64,000 nucleotides of DNA from contig CBDHYI010000008.1 of the NCBI GenBank assembly GCA_965275915.1, positions 868,001 to 932,000 of the forward strand, read 5' to 3'. This DNA is from JBDWFY01 sp965275915 (GTDB taxonomy: Bacteria > Pseudomonadota > Alphaproteobacteria > Rhizobiales > Stappiaceae). The notes beneath the pieces are model-generated. The model saw nothing but the letters and a program-made list of their open reading frames with translations. It was not told the origin of the DNA and made no database searches. The position numbers and the translations under genes were made by a program. Below, piece by piece: positions 25,077-33,821 of the stretch. Position 1 is the stretch's first letter. Each line of letters begins with the position of its first letter.

Positions 25077-25915
25077 TAGTTATGCTCGGCGAGGTGAACC
25101 CAGCCGGACCAGAGCATATAAAGACCGATGAGTGCGATCAGCGCTGCTGAAAAATAGGGCGCTTTTGCCAGGAACGCGTCGACAGTACCCGTTTTCCTGC
25201 GGGCGTAATTCAGACTGACGGCCGCGATCACGCCGGCGCTCACCAATGTGAGCGCGAGGCCGATACTGAAGGCCGATACAAGCGTCACACCGAGCCAGAA
25301 TTTCTGAAGATTGAGGCACAGAAGCAGAACTGTGATTGCGGCCGGGCAGGGGATCAGGCCGCCCGTCAGACCGAACAGGATTGTCTGACCTGTGGTTGCT
25401 TTTCCCGACGCAAAGCGTGTGTTGATTTCCGCCGCATGCGTTCTGGTGTGGGCATCGCCGGACAGATGATCATGGTTGTGCGTCCGATGGGTATGTTCGT
25501 GATGGGAATGATCGTCGGCATGGGGGTGCGATTGACCGTGTCCCGCACCATGCTTGTGTCTGTGACGATGCTTTGATGCCTGCTGTGTTTGCCAGAAGAT
25601 CCAGAAGGCGACCAGCAGGATGATAATGCCTGAGACCAGGATCAGCCAGGGTTCGAGGTCTTCGGCGATGAAGGCGCTGCCATAGGTCAGGGCCAGAAGA
25701 GCAAGAACCCAGACAATCAACGTATGGGAAATTGTGGCCGACAAGCCCAACAGCATAGCCTGCCAGGGTGTGCCGCGAACGGCGATGATGAACGCCGCCA
25801 TCATTGTCTTGGAATGCCCCGGCTCAAGGCCGTGCAGTGCGCCGATCGCAAGCGCAATCACAATGAGCGTCAGCGGCGAGGCAGCGCCGGTTTCGACGAG
25901 GGAAAGGATATCCAT
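25076..25915 (-). CDS. NicO/RcnA-family nickel-cobalt efflux protein
   Basis: Inner-membrane metal exporter, 279 residues, about six helices. The family signature HGLEPGHSKTMMAAFIIAVRGT is near residue 29, and GLIPCPAAITVLLLCL lies in the second half. Between them is a long cytoplasmic or periplasmic loop of His and Asp (HRHRHKHGAGHGQSHPHADD, HSHHEHTHRTHNHDH), as in RcnA, for metal binding. It lies 71 bases downstream of an RcnR/CsoR-like repressor on the same strand. The last codon CAT AAC is followed by TAG built from the neighbouring repeat element. Confidence 0.92.
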   Translation of the reverse strand: MDILSLVETGAASPLTLIVIALAIGALHGLEPGHSKTMMAAFIIAVRGTPWQAMLLGLSATISHTLIVWVLALLALTYGSAFIAEDLEPWLILVSGIIILLVAFWIFWQTQQASKHRHRHKHGAGHGQSHPHADDHSHHEHTHRTHNHDHLSGDAHTRTHAAEINTRFASGKATTGQTILFGLTGGLIPCPAAITVLLLCLNLQKFWLGVTLVSAFSIGLALTLVSAGVIAAVSLNYARRKTGTVDAFLAKAPYFSAALIALIGLYMLWSGWVHLAEHN

Positions 25916-25986
25916 ACCAGGGTCATACTCTGCGAAACACGGATGTCGGCCGGTTGGCCGTTCCGGTCCTCATCCTTTGCTGGAAC

Positions 25987-26250
25987 TTAAAGATATTTCG
26001 ACATCTCCCTGAATTCCTGCAGCACCGGACCGGCCTTTTTGTCATGCGAAACGGCATTTTCCAAACAGTGATCGATATGATCGTGGATCAGCAGCTGCTT
26101 CGCTTTGCGGACAGCTGCTTCCACGGCATGAAGTTGCTGAGCGATGGCGGGACACGGCTCCGCCGTTTCGATCATGGCGATGGTTTTCTTCAAGTGTCCT
26201 TCCGCGCGTTTGAGCCGCTTCAGGATATCGGGATGGCTCTCATGTATCAT
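25987..26250 (-). CDS. RcnR/CsoR/FrmR-family metal- or formaldehyde-responsive repressor
   Basis: All-helical DNA-binding protein of 87 residues: ILKRLKRAEGHLKKTIAMIE, a Cys in EPCPAIAQQLHAVEAAV, then KQLLIHDHIDHCLENAV with His and Cys ligands. The family senses Cu(I), Ni/Co or formaldehyde through a W-X-Y-Z ligand set; here C, H, H/C are visible. Being directly upstream of a NicO exporter makes nickel/cobalt the best guess. The candidate operator lies in its own promoter (26261-26279), which implies autorepression of the two-gene operon and release by metal. Confidence 0.9.
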   Translation of the reverse strand: MIHESHPDILKRLKRAEGHLKKTIAMIETAEPCPAIAQQLHAVEAAVRKAKQLLIHDHIDHCLENAVSHDKKAGPVLQEFREMSKYL

Positions 26251-26260
26251 GATTAGATCC

Positions 26261-26279
26261 TATCCCCCTGGAGAGGATA
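26261..26279. promoter_or_regulatory. Candidate RcnR/CsoR-type operator
   Basis: TATCCCCCTGGAGAGGATA: outer arms TATCC and GGATA are exact reverse complements around a C/G-rich centre. RcnR and CsoR relatives bind such sites, with AT-flanked G/C tracts. It lies 11 bases before the repressor start codon. Confidence 0.55.
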
Positions 26280-26481
26280 TTGCAAATAATCTGTTGGCGA
26301 ATAACGAGTGCCTAATAGGCGCACATGTGGTCTTCGTCGGGCGTCCGTAACGGCTGGGCTCCTGCCTCCACAATGGCGAAGTGGGTATCCTCACCTCTTA
26401 ACCATGTTTTTCATGACAATTTTAACGGTTCACGGTCATGCTTGAGGCTCTGTTTGATGGTATTGGGTAGGGCGGAAAAAG

Positions 26482-26886
26482 ATGCGTTTGAGGGTTTTCC
26501 CGGCAATTGCGCTGGTGGGCGCCGGTCTCGTCGTTGCGGGCTGTTCCAGCCTGCCGGGCTTTGGCTGGATGGGCTCCAACTCCGCCGTTTCCTATCACGA
26601 CACCAAGTGGTGCGTGCCCCGAAAGCTCAAGCGGGTGCTCAACCGCGTCGCTGACCGCTACGGGCAGGTTCATGTCCATTCGACAAAGCGCTGGTGGCTT
26701 GAGAACTGGTGGAAGGGCGGCGCCCCGAATTCCCTGCATCTGAAATGCAAGGCTGTCGATTTCACGGTGCAGGGTGATCCGGCATCGGTGGTTGCGTTCC
26801 TGAAGGCGCAGCCGGAAGTCGGAGGCTACAAATATTATCCGTCAGGCCACTATCACATCGATACGGGCCGCCGCAGGACGTGGTAA
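26482..26886 (+). CDS. Lipoprotein with M15-type D-Ala-D-Ala peptidase domain
   Basis: 134-residue lipoprotein (signal RLRVFPAIALVGAGLVVAGC, lipobox VAGC). The body is a compact peptidase M15A / DUF882-like domain: LKRVLNRVADRYGQVHVHST, SLHLKCKAVDFTV with zinc ligands His and Asp, and YPSGHYHIDTGRRRTW with the third ligand His. It should bind zinc and trim murein peptides, or act as a substrate-binding relative. GGGCGGAAAAAG precedes the ATG. Confidence 0.85.
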   Translation: MRLRVFPAIALVGAGLVVAGCSSLPGFGWMGSNSAVSYHDTKWCVPRKLKRVLNRVADRYGQVHVHSTKRWWLENWWKGGAPNSLHLKCKAVDFTVQGDPASVVAFLKAQPEVGGYKYYPSGHYHIDTGRRRTW

Positions 26887-26906
26887 ACTGGGTTCCACTC
26901 AGCGCT

Positions 26907-27362
26907 TTACGTCCCCGATGGAGAGAGGGTCTTCTCCATTGTGACCACTGATCCCTTTTTGCCGGACGTCTCCCAGCCAAGGCGCTGATAAAGCCTGATA
27001 TTTTCCGGCATGGCCGCATGTGTGTTTAATCGCATGCTCATGAAGCCTTGTCCTTTTGCCTGGGCTTCCGCGAGCGCTATGAGATCTTTTCCAAGACCCT
27101 TGCCGCGAAGATCCGGATGGACAGCGACGTTTGCGAGTTTCATGAATTTCTTCGTCGGGGTCAGAACCAGCACGCCAACCACCGCATCAGCACGCGACGC
27201 AACCCACACCTGATTGTCCGTTATCTCCGCCTCGCATCCGGATGCCATGTCCGGAAGATCGCAAATACGAGCGGCATGGTCGGCATAGGCTGCTCTAAGG
27301 CACCGCGCCATGCCCTCAGCATCGTCTGTCGTTGCTCTTCGAAGTTGCCATTGTCGATCCAT
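26907..27362 (-). CDS. GNAT-family N-acetyltransferase
   Basis: 151-residue acetyl-CoA-dependent acyltransferase. The acetyl-CoA loop is LANVAVHPDLRGKGLGKDLIALAEAQA (Q/R-x-x-G-x-G/A as RGKGLG), preceded by strand VVGVLVLTPTKKFMKL; the C-terminal strand carries ENIRLYQRLGWE, typical of the fold. Substrate unknown. It faces the M15 lipoprotein gene and is divergent from the sugar kinase at 27527. Confidence 0.9.
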   Translation of the reverse strand: MDRQWQLRRATTDDAEGMARCLRAAYADHAARICDLPDMASGCEAEITDNQVWVASRADAVVGVLVLTPTKKFMKLANVAVHPDLRGKGLGKDLIALAEAQAKGQGFMSMRLNTHAAMPENIRLYQRLGWETSGKKGSVVTMEKTLSPSGT

Positions 27363-27526
27363 AAGAAGAGTGTGTCACAAACCGGGAGCGAGGCAAGGCG
27401 GTGTGATTTCGCACGGGTGAAATTTCAGCCGGATCAACCCCGAGTATGGTTTGGGTCCCGATTGGCGCCTGCTGACAGGCGTCCTATAAAGGTGCCTGGT
27501 CTGATTGTTTTCCCACGGGTTGTTTT

Positions 27527-28999
27527 ATGACCGAGCCAGTTCTGATCGGCATTGATGTCGGTACGACATCTGTTAAGGCAGCATTGTTTGACGCGCGGGG
27601 GCGGCCGCTTGTTGCCTTCACGGATCCCTATCCGACCCACCGCCGGCGAGGCGGGTTTGTCGAACAGGATCCGCAGGATTGGCTGGACAGAATTTTTTCA
27701 GCCTTTTCCCTTTTTCAGAAGGATTTCGATCTTTCGACGGTTCAGGCGATCGGTCTGACTTCACAGGTGAATACCCATGTTTTCGTCGATGAAAGAGGCA
27801 ATCCACTGGCTTCCGCCATTGTCTGGCAGGATGGTCGGGCTGCCGACGCCGCCGCTGACCTTGATGCCGAAATCAGCGAAGCCGACCGGCTTGAATGGTG
27901 GGGCGGTCCCATGTCGGTCGATGCCAGCCACGGATTGGCGCGCATGAAATGGATGCACGACACGCATCCCGACATATGGCACAAAACAAAATGGGTGATG
28001 CTGCCCAAGGACTATTGCCTCTTCAGGCTGACGGGGACGGCGGTTACCGACCCTATTTCCAATATCCATCTTTTCGACCGGGCGCTGCGGCCCATTCCCG
28101 CGTTGATGGATCTCTTGCCCGGTGCAAGCCAACGCGTTGTGCCGGTTGCTCCCATGACATCCTTGATGGGACGCATCAAACCCGGTCTTCCGCTTGCGGG
28201 CGTTGCTGTCGCGGCCGGCGTTATGGATGCCTGGGCGGGCATGTTCGGGCTTGGCCTTCACGAGGAAAAGGCAGCGCTTTATCTCAGTGGCACGAGCGAA
28301 ATTCTGGGGATTCGTTCGCAAAACAGAACACCTGCCCCCGGCGTTGTGGTGTTTCCCGACTATGAGGGCATTCGCCTTCACGCAGGACCGACGCAGTCGG
28401 GCGGTGCTGCGAAGCTATGGGCTTGTGAGCTGCTTGGAGTGACACCTGAGAGAATGTCCGGTCTGGTCGATGCTCTTGACAGGGATGCGCCGGTTCCGCT
28501 TTTCCTGCCGCATCTCGCTGGGGAACGCGCGCCGATCTGGGACATCGATGCGCGGGGGACGTTTCTGGGTCTGGACACGCAGACCGGTCCGGCGGAATGT
28601 TCGGCGGCGGTTTATGAAGGTGTGGCCTTTTCAGCCCGCCTGCTGCTGGAGGCGCTGGAGGATTCGGCGGGCTTCAGGCCTGATGTCCTGAATTGCGGCG
28701 GCGGTGGTTTCCGGTCCAACAGCTGGAACCGGATTCGCGCCGATATACTAAATCGGCCGCTAAGGCGTCTGGCGGTCCAGGATCCCGGTCTTCTTGGCGC
28801 CGCCGGACTGGCCGCGGTGGCAACCGGCATGCAGCCATCGCTTGAGGCGGCTTTCGGATCTGTCGTGACGTTTGACCGGACCTTTGAGCCGAGCCGCGAA
28901 AGAGCGGAGCGGTACAACAGGAAATTTGACCTCTTCAAACAGGCCTATCAGGCAAACCGGGAGATCAATCATGCGCTGGCGAAAGCAGCCGGAACATAA
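27527..28999 (+). CDS. FGGY-family carbohydrate kinase (xylulokinase-like)
   Basis: ATP-dependent sugar kinase, 490 residues, of the usual length. Phosphate-1 loop IGIDVGTTSVKAALFD at the start; QDPQDWLDRI and AIGLTSQVNTHVFVDERGNPL with IVWQDGRA (substrate site of the family); catalytic Asp expected in GVMDAWAG; second nucleotide motif in LNCGGGGFRSNSWNRIRADIL and GAAGLAAVATG. Phosphorylates a pentulose or related sugar; which one cannot be told. It stands alone, with no transporter or isomerase beside it. Confidence 0.9.
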   Translation: MTEPVLIGIDVGTTSVKAALFDARGRPLVAFTDPYPTHRRRGGFVEQDPQDWLDRIFSAFSLFQKDFDLSTVQAIGLTSQVNTHVFVDERGNPLASAIVWQDGRAADAAADLDAEISEADRLEWWGGPMSVDASHGLARMKWMHDTHPDIWHKTKWVMLPKDYCLFRLTGTAVTDPISNIHLFDRALRPIPALMDLLPGASQRVVPVAPMTSLMGRIKPGLPLAGVAVAAGVMDAWAGMFGLGLHEEKAALYLSGTSEILGIRSQNRTPAPGVVVFPDYEGIRLHAGPTQSGGAAKLWACELLGVTPERMSGLVDALDRDAPVPLFLPHLAGERAPIWDIDARGTFLGLDTQTGPAECSAAVYEGVAFSARLLLEALEDSAGFRPDVLNCGGGGFRSNSWNRIRADILNRPLRRLAVQDPGLLGAAGLAAVATGMQPSLEAAFGSVVTFDRTFEPSRERAERYNRKFDLFKQAYQANREINHALAKAAGT

Positions 29000-29018
29000 G
29001 GATGTCCCGGCTCAAGGT

Positions 29019-29366
29019 TCATTCCGACCAGACCGCCAGTTCGGTCCCGTTCGGATCCTGAAAGTGAAATCTCCGACCGCCGGGGAAGGAATAGATCGGT
29101 TTTACGATCGTCCCGCCCGCGGCCTCCACCTCTGCCAGCTTGGCTTCAAGGTCATTTGCATAAAGAACCGGCAGGACACCGGGGCTGACGATATCGGCGT
29201 TATCTTCACCGTTGAAGCCACCGTCGACTCCGGCGCCCGCAAAGCTGATATACCTGTCGCCCCAGTCTGTGAATTCCCAGCCGAAAACCTTCGAGTAGAA
29301 GGCCCTGGTTGCCGCATTGTCGCGCATCGGAAATTCGATATAGTCGATATGGTTGTTCGTGCTCAT
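29019..29366 (-). CDS. VOC/glyoxalase-fold protein
   Basis: A 115-residue protein from ATG 29366 with two beta-alpha-beta-beta-beta units: HIDYIEFPMRDNAATRAFYSKVFGWEF in the first and PVLYANDLEAKLAEVEAAGG followed by FPGGRRFHFQDPNGTELAVW in the second. Metal ligands H (HIDYIEF), and E at GTELAV are plausible, as in glyoxalase I and dioxygenases. A longer start at 29444 would bring in residues of the adjacent palindromic repeat (29439-29492) and is unlikely. Exact reaction unknown. Confidence 0.85.
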   Translation of the reverse strand: MSTNNHIDYIEFPMRDNAATRAFYSKVFGWEFTDWGDRYISFAGAGVDGGFNGEDNADIVSPGVLPVLYANDLEAKLAEVEAAGGTIVKPIYSFPGGRRFHFQDPNGTELAVWSE

Positions 29367-29438
29367 CGCTGCTGTGTCACTCCGTTCCAGCGTAATTTCC
29401 GCGATCATTGGATCGCGTAAAATGCCCCAACTCTCTGT

Positions 29439-29492
29439 TTTCACGCGTATTCTTGTCGCGACGGGGATTCACCCGTCGCGGGATACGCTCTA
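29439..29492. repeat. Short palindromic repeat, copy B of two
   Basis: Starts TTTCACGCGTAT, ends GGGATACGCTCTA, with the same 29-base spacing as the copy at 6898-6951. Here the inner stem CGCGACGGG-GATTCA-CCCGTCGCG is perfect. The two copies share the outer parts and the GA[CT]TCA loop core while the inner stem bases vary together, as expected for a conserved hairpin. Confidence 0.65.
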
Positions 29493-30198
29493 ACGGGCCG
29501 GTCGCGCACGCCGCTGTTCCGGGGGCACAATACGCTGCAAAGTCGGATAAATGGAACCGTCTCGGATGTGCCAATATTGCCGCTTGCGGGTGCAATTTTG
29601 GTGGCGCTCCGAGAAAGCAGTGCTTTTCCCCATATATAGTCGGTTTTGCCCCAATAATGCCACAAAGCGTTTAGGCGCGTTCGATTAAACAGCATTTAAA
29701 ACCATTCGACAGAATTGACAGGCCGGGGCAACCGCAAACATTTATCACAGTAATTTGTAAGACGTTTAAGTAATTGTAATGCCTGCCTTATTTCAGGAAT
29801 GCCATTGCTGAACTTGAGAAAGCCGTGCTGTGACAAGCAATTACGTGACGGGTTCATTTCATTGATAAATCCGATGAAGAGCGGCTTCGGCGGGTTGCCG
29901 TAATGTCTGCAACATTTTTGACTATTTTTGACTGTATTCGTCATGTATCCGGTGATGCACTGCCGGATATCTAGTTGACGAATATTTCGACCATGAAGCT
30001 GTTTCCCTTCATGGCGGAACTTCCGGTCAAAACACCTCGAAATCCGGGGCTGTTTGCAGGCGAAATCTTTGGCAGGTCCTGTGCGTTTTTCCAAGATATT
30101 TGCCAATAGTTCCTCGGTCCGGTGAGGAACCGATCAAGGGACATATGTTCCTGAGTTCGGATCGGTGTGTTTGAGTGGGAAATAGGGGAGAATTGAGG
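29493..30198. other. Intergenic region, about 700 bp
   Basis: No convincing coding frame on either strand; long open stretches here have compositions unlike the neighbours. A tandem pair TTTTTGACTA/TTTTTGACTG lies near 29918-29937, and a dyad ACCGATC (30129-30135) with GATCGGT (30160-30166) lies about 33 bases before the TAXI gene start codon and may be a leader hairpin or operator. A short regulatory RNA is possible but I cannot support one. Confidence 0.45.
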
Positions 30199-31362
30199 AT
30201 GCGGTACGTTCTGTTGGTTTGGCGCTCTTTTCTTCAAATCGGCATTGCGGTTGGACTTGCTCTTGCGGCAACCGGCATGGCGCAGGCGGCTGAACCTGCA
30301 GCCGAACCGCGCGATGAAGGTCAATGGCGGCAGCAAGTCAACGGCGGCACGCTGCGGGTCGTGACGCCCGGGCTCGATTGCGCCTGCACCTATGTCGCAA
30401 CGGACATGGCCAGCGTCCTGAATGACATGGGGGCATTACGTGTTCTTCCCATTTTAAGCCAAAGCGCCCTGCAGGGTTTTGCCGATATTCTTTATCTCAA
30501 GGGTGTGGACCTCAGCATCGTACGGTCCGACCTGATGGCCTACGTGAAGAAAAACCGGCTGCATACCAATCTCGACAACCGCCTGCGTTACATCACCAGT
30601 CTCTACAGCAGCGAAGTCCACTTGATCGCAGGATCGGGCATCCGGTCGGTTGAAGACCTTGAGGGCAAGGTTGTGAATTTCGAAAAGGAAGCACAGCCAA
30701 ACGCAATAACCGCTGAAATCTTGTTCGATGCTCTGGGGATTGAGCCCGAACCGATCCATATGGAGCAGTCTCTTGCCCTTGATAAAGTGGAAAGCGGAGA
30801 AATCGCAGCGAGCATTATTGTCGTCGAAAAGCCGGCAAAATCGGTCATGGACCTGACGGCAGGCCGGAATCTGAAGCTGCTGCCAATCCCCTTTAACGAG
30901 AAACTGTCCAAAATCTACCTTCCCGCTGCCCTCAGCCACGACGACTACCCGTTGCTGGTGCCGGAAGGACAATCGGTTGATACGATCGGCGTCGCTGAGG
31001 TGCTGGCGGTCTATAACTGGGATGGCGGCTCAAAACGCTATCGCAAAATGCAGGAGTTTACCGGGACTCTGTTCAAGAACATCGAAAAGTTCAACAAGCC
31101 GGAATATCATGGCAATTGGCGCGATCTGGATGTCGCATTGGCGGTGCCGGGCTGGAAACGGTTCCGGCCGGCCGCGAAGTGGATTGATGACAATCCCAAG
31201 TTTGCCAAAGCACAGAACCCCTCTGAGCGGGAGAAAGTTGCTTTGCGGAAGCTGTTCGAGCGGTTCCTGCTTGAAGAAGGCTATAAGCCTCAATCAGGCC
31301 TCGACACCAGACGGGCCACGCTGATGTCGAAAGACTTCGTGGAATGGCGTCAGCAACAATAG
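30199..31362 (+). CDS. TAXI-family TRAP-type solute-binding protein
   Basis: Periplasmic binding protein of 387 residues; ATG 30199 after GGGGAGAATTGAGG. Sec signal to MAQAA-E (residue about 32). TAXI landmarks: LRVVTPGLDCACTYVATDMASVLND (usually G...GTY), then VDLSIVRSDLMAYV, YITSLYSSEVHLIAGSGIRSVEDLEGKVVNFEK, and APA...-like EAQPNAITAEILFDALGI. Unusual: two Cys in the CAC segment and no DctQM permease gene nearby, so it may be an orphan receptor or work with a remote permease. It ends inside the arm of a terminator shared with the next gene. Confidence 0.82.
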   Translation: MRYVLLVWRSFLQIGIAVGLALAATGMAQAAEPAAEPRDEGQWRQQVNGGTLRVVTPGLDCACTYVATDMASVLNDMGALRVLPILSQSALQGFADILYLKGVDLSIVRSDLMAYVKKNRLHTNLDNRLRYITSLYSSEVHLIAGSGIRSVEDLEGKVVNFEKEAQPNAITAEILFDALGIEPEPIHMEQSLALDKVESGEIAASIIVVEKPAKSVMDLTAGRNLKLLPIPFNEKLSKIYLPAALSHDDYPLLVPEGQSVDTIGVAEVLAVYNWDGGSKRYRKMQEFTGTLFKNIEKFNKPEYHGNWRDLDVALAVPGWKRFRPAAKWIDDNPKFAKAQNPSEREKVALRKLFERFLLEEGYKPQSGLDTRRATLMSKDFVEWRQQQ

Positions 31363-31386
31363 AGCCGGAGCCTCGGCTCTATTGTT
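31355..31386. terminator. Bidirectional terminator-like hairpin
   Basis: AACAATAGAGCCG (31355-31367) and CGGCTCTATTGTT (31374-31386) pair perfectly over 13 bases around a six-base loop. It lies between convergent genes and contains the TAG stop codon of the upstream one (31360-31362). Confidence 0.8.
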
Positions 31387-31401
31387 GAGCATTCGTGCCG
31401 G

Positions 31402-32115
31402 TCAGTCGTCCACCGTGGTTCTGCACAGGACGATATTGTCCTGCTCAAGGTTCGGTCCCCAGATGAATTGTGCCGACCTGTCCCACCGGATGGCATCATA
31501 GCCGTCCTTGGGCCTGACGGCGCGTGCGGAATGTCTGGTGGCGTTTGGCCAGGAACGGTCGTCGAAACCCGGTGACGTCCAGTTGTTCGAGACGGCCGTT
31601 TTTTGTTCGGCACACGCGCCGACGCCGGCTTTCGGGTCGCGTTCGCGGGCGCAGGATTTGTTGACCGGCGCGTGCTGTGCGACCATGCAACGCCAGTTAT
31701 TATTTGTCACGGCGATGACTTTGCCGGTCTCCGCATCCCGAAACTGAGCGATCGCTCCGCCATCTCCCATCTGCTGACGGCGCGAGCCGATATATTCAAG
31801 TCCGGTCGGGTTTTGCATGAAATCGCGAAATTCAAACGCAAACGTGAAGGGCGGGTCGGCTTTGAAGGTGAAACGCTCTGCGTTAAACGACCGTTCGGTG
31901 GTGATCGGCACGCTGTCCCTGACAAGTTTCCTGCCGTTGACGGAAAGCTCGAACCAGTTGTCGACCCAGACTTCGCCGATCAAAGTCCGGCTTCCTTGCG
32001 TGTTCAGTCTGGTTTCATTGAGATCTCTGGCCTGAAGCCCGGTGCTGAGAAAAGCTGCACCGGAAAGAGCAAGGGCGCATGCGGCGGCGAGAAAATAGCG
32101 TTGAAGACGAGGCAT
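31402..32115 (-). CDS. Exported beta-sandwich-like protein of unknown function
   Basis: 237 residues with a Sec signal (QRYFLAAACALALSGAAFL, then GLQA-R). The mature part has features of a jelly-roll or carbohydrate-binding domain: VWVDNWFELSVNGRKLVRDS, ERFTFKADPPFTFAFEFRDF, then a second segment NNWTSPGFDDRSWPNATRHS as seen in galactose-binding-like domains. Four Cys (WRC, KSC, GAC, VLC) could form two disulfides. Not recognised as an enzyme. It is convergent with the TAXI gene. Confidence 0.7.
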   Translation of the reverse strand: MPRLQRYFLAAACALALSGAAFLSTGLQARDLNETRLNTQGSRTLIGEVWVDNWFELSVNGRKLVRDSVPITTERSFNAERFTFKADPPFTFAFEFRDFMQNPTGLEYIGSRRQQMGDGGAIAQFRDAETGKVIAVTNNNWRCMVAQHAPVNKSCARERDPKAGVGACAEQKTAVSNNWTSPGFDDRSWPNATRHSARAVRPKDGYDAIRWDRSAQFIWGPNLEQDNIVLCRTTVDD

Positions 32116-32267
32116 TCAGAAGGTCCTGATAGAGTGAGGGGCAAAGCAACCGGACGTTTTTTCCGGTTTCACGACATATTGCAGGAGTTGTGATCGCCGA
32201 CTGTGCCTTAGATCACGAATGTGCTGCTTTTGCGCCCTCCGCAGCCTCTTGGAATGAGGTGCCGCCT

Positions 32268-32669
32268 TTATTGTTTTTCGACGCTTGGGATGGATGGGAG
32301 ATCCGGCAGCCAGCTGAGGGCGGATTGCGCCCAGACCTGGGTTTGCGGCATCAACTGATGCCGTTGCCGTGCGGTTCCCAGGCGCATGTTATAGACTTTG
32401 GGGCCGTCACCGACAGATGTGGCATAGATTGCGGATCCGCACTCCACGCAAAAGGCCTGCTCCCGTTTGGCGCCGCTGTCGCCGGTCTTGATGTAGATCT
32501 TTGGTTCTCCGGAGATTGTGATGTTGTCCTCGGCGACCGGCACAATTGTGCGAAAAGCAGTCCCGGACAGAGCCTGACAATCGGTACAGTGGCAGATTGT
32601 GACCATATCCGGTTCAATGTCCGCCTCGTAGCTGATGTTTCCGCAATGGCAGCTGCCGTCGATTTTCAT
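32268..32669 (-). CDS. GFA-family zinc protein
   Basis: 133 residues from ATG 32669 (GGGAGAAACGTTC ahead). Zinc-binding cysteines are spaced as in the family: CHCGN near residue 7, CHCTDCQ near 29, and CVECGSAIY near 74. The family was named for glutathione-dependent formaldehyde-activating enzyme, but most members have unknown thiol-related roles. No formaldehyde dehydrogenase is nearby. Confidence 0.9.
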   Translation of the reverse strand: MKIDGSCHCGNISYEADIEPDMVTICHCTDCQALSGTAFRTIVPVAEDNITISGEPKIYIKTGDSGAKREQAFCVECGSAIYATSVGDGPKVYNMRLGTARQRHQLMPQTQVWAQSALSWLPDLPSIPSVEKQ

Positions 32670-32783
32670 GAACGTTTCTCCCACATGTCGGCAAGTTCGC
32701 GAAGGGCGCTGTCACACACATTGAACCTGTTGAACGCACCGGTCCGGCAGACCCGGAATGTCTTTCGCCCGGAACCGGCCGGT

Positions 32784-33662
32784 TCACTTCAAAGCCAAAG
32801 GGCGACTCCTGAAAAACGCAGAGAGCAGTCGGTTGAACACCGGCGGATTTTCAATAAACATGAAATGACTGCCGCCATCTCCGACGGCCATCATTTCCAG
32901 CTTCGCACCCGGAATTTGATCGGCAATATAGGACATTACATCGCTGCCAAGGTGGCTGGCCTGTCCGCCGATGCAAAGGGTCGGTACTTTTATGCGCGGC
33001 AACAGATCACGATAGTCGGAAAATGTGACATCAAGCAGAAACCGGATGGCCGTCTCCCGCGGCACATTCAGGCTGGTCTCAATGATCCCGGCTCGATCTC
33101 CCGAAGGACATTTCGGGGTAAACATGCCTTCAAGAAACGCCCGCATCATGTCGCTGCCCCCGGGAGCCGCAAGGGCCATAGCTTCCTCAACGGCCCGATC
33201 GCCGCCAACCGAAGCTCCGTACCGTCGGCATTCTCCTTCGGACCAACCGGGGCGTCTCACCCGGGCAATCATCTGATCGCATAGAACCAGAGCCTTGAGG
33301 CGATCCTGTCCGAACAGATCGATGAAACTCCATGCGACAGTGCAGCCGGCGGAATGCCCGATCAGAACGGCCTCCGCTATGCCGGCATGATCAAGCAGAT
33401 CAAGAACATCTCTGGCAAACCGTGAAACCCGGAAACCGTGGTCGGGACGGTCCGAGAGTCCATGCCCCCTGTAATCCAATGCGAGGCAACGATGTTTACC
33501 CGAAAACTCCGACAATTGGTGGCGAAATGCTGACGCGGACAGCGTCCAGCCGGGCAAAAACACCAGTGCCGGTCCGTCTTTATGCTTTCTTCCCGCTTCT
33601 AGATAGTGAAGCCTCGCGCCGTCGGAGGTTGTGAACTGTTGCGAGGCAAAAGTGTGTGACAT
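32784..33662 (-). CDS. Alpha/beta hydrolase
   Basis: 292-residue serine hydrolase. VFLPGWTLSASAFRHQL carries the oxyanion strand, LDYRGHGLSDRP the next loop, and GHSAGCTVAWSF the nucleophile elbow (G-H-S-A-G). PTLCIGGQASHLGS replaces the usual GD..D acid loop and the catalytic His is in GDGGSHFMFIENP. The order matches haloperoxidase/esterase relatives. No signal peptide. Gap of about 114 bp to the GFA gene downstream. Confidence 0.9.
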   Translation of the reverse strand: MSHTFASQQFTTSDGARLHYLEAGRKHKDGPALVFLPGWTLSASAFRHQLSEFSGKHRCLALDYRGHGLSDRPDHGFRVSRFARDVLDLLDHAGIAEAVLIGHSAGCTVAWSFIDLFGQDRLKALVLCDQMIARVRRPGWSEGECRRYGASVGGDRAVEEAMALAAPGGSDMMRAFLEGMFTPKCPSGDRAGIIETSLNVPRETAIRFLLDVTFSDYRDLLPRIKVPTLCIGGQASHLGSDVMSYIADQIPGAKLEMMAVGDGGSHFMFIENPPVFNRLLSAFFRSRPLALK

Positions 33663-33821
33663 GAACGGGAACCCGGACCGGCTTAAGGCGTGCCCAGCAA
33701 AGGCAGAGGCCTATTTGACGAGGATACACGACAAAGTGAGTGCTCTGAGTGCAATAAGGACCAAACACGGCAGAACGAAGGGCTGCGGATGCGCACGCCG
33801 TCCGGAAAGCGGCGGATCGCG

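Noticed and set aside
26280..26481. Possible small RNA or riboswitch upstream of the M15 lipoprotein gene
   Set aside because: CTCC-rich segments and a small hairpin are visible, but no match to a known class and no terminator; too weak to list.
26325..26654. Plus-strand frame overlapping the M15 lipoprotein gene
   Set aside because: The overlapping frame with lipobox and zinc ligands is the real gene.
29696..30106. 136-residue minus-strand frame in the 29.5-30.2 kb gap
   Set aside because: Composition and lack of RBS or motifs do not support a gene; kept as intergenic sequence.
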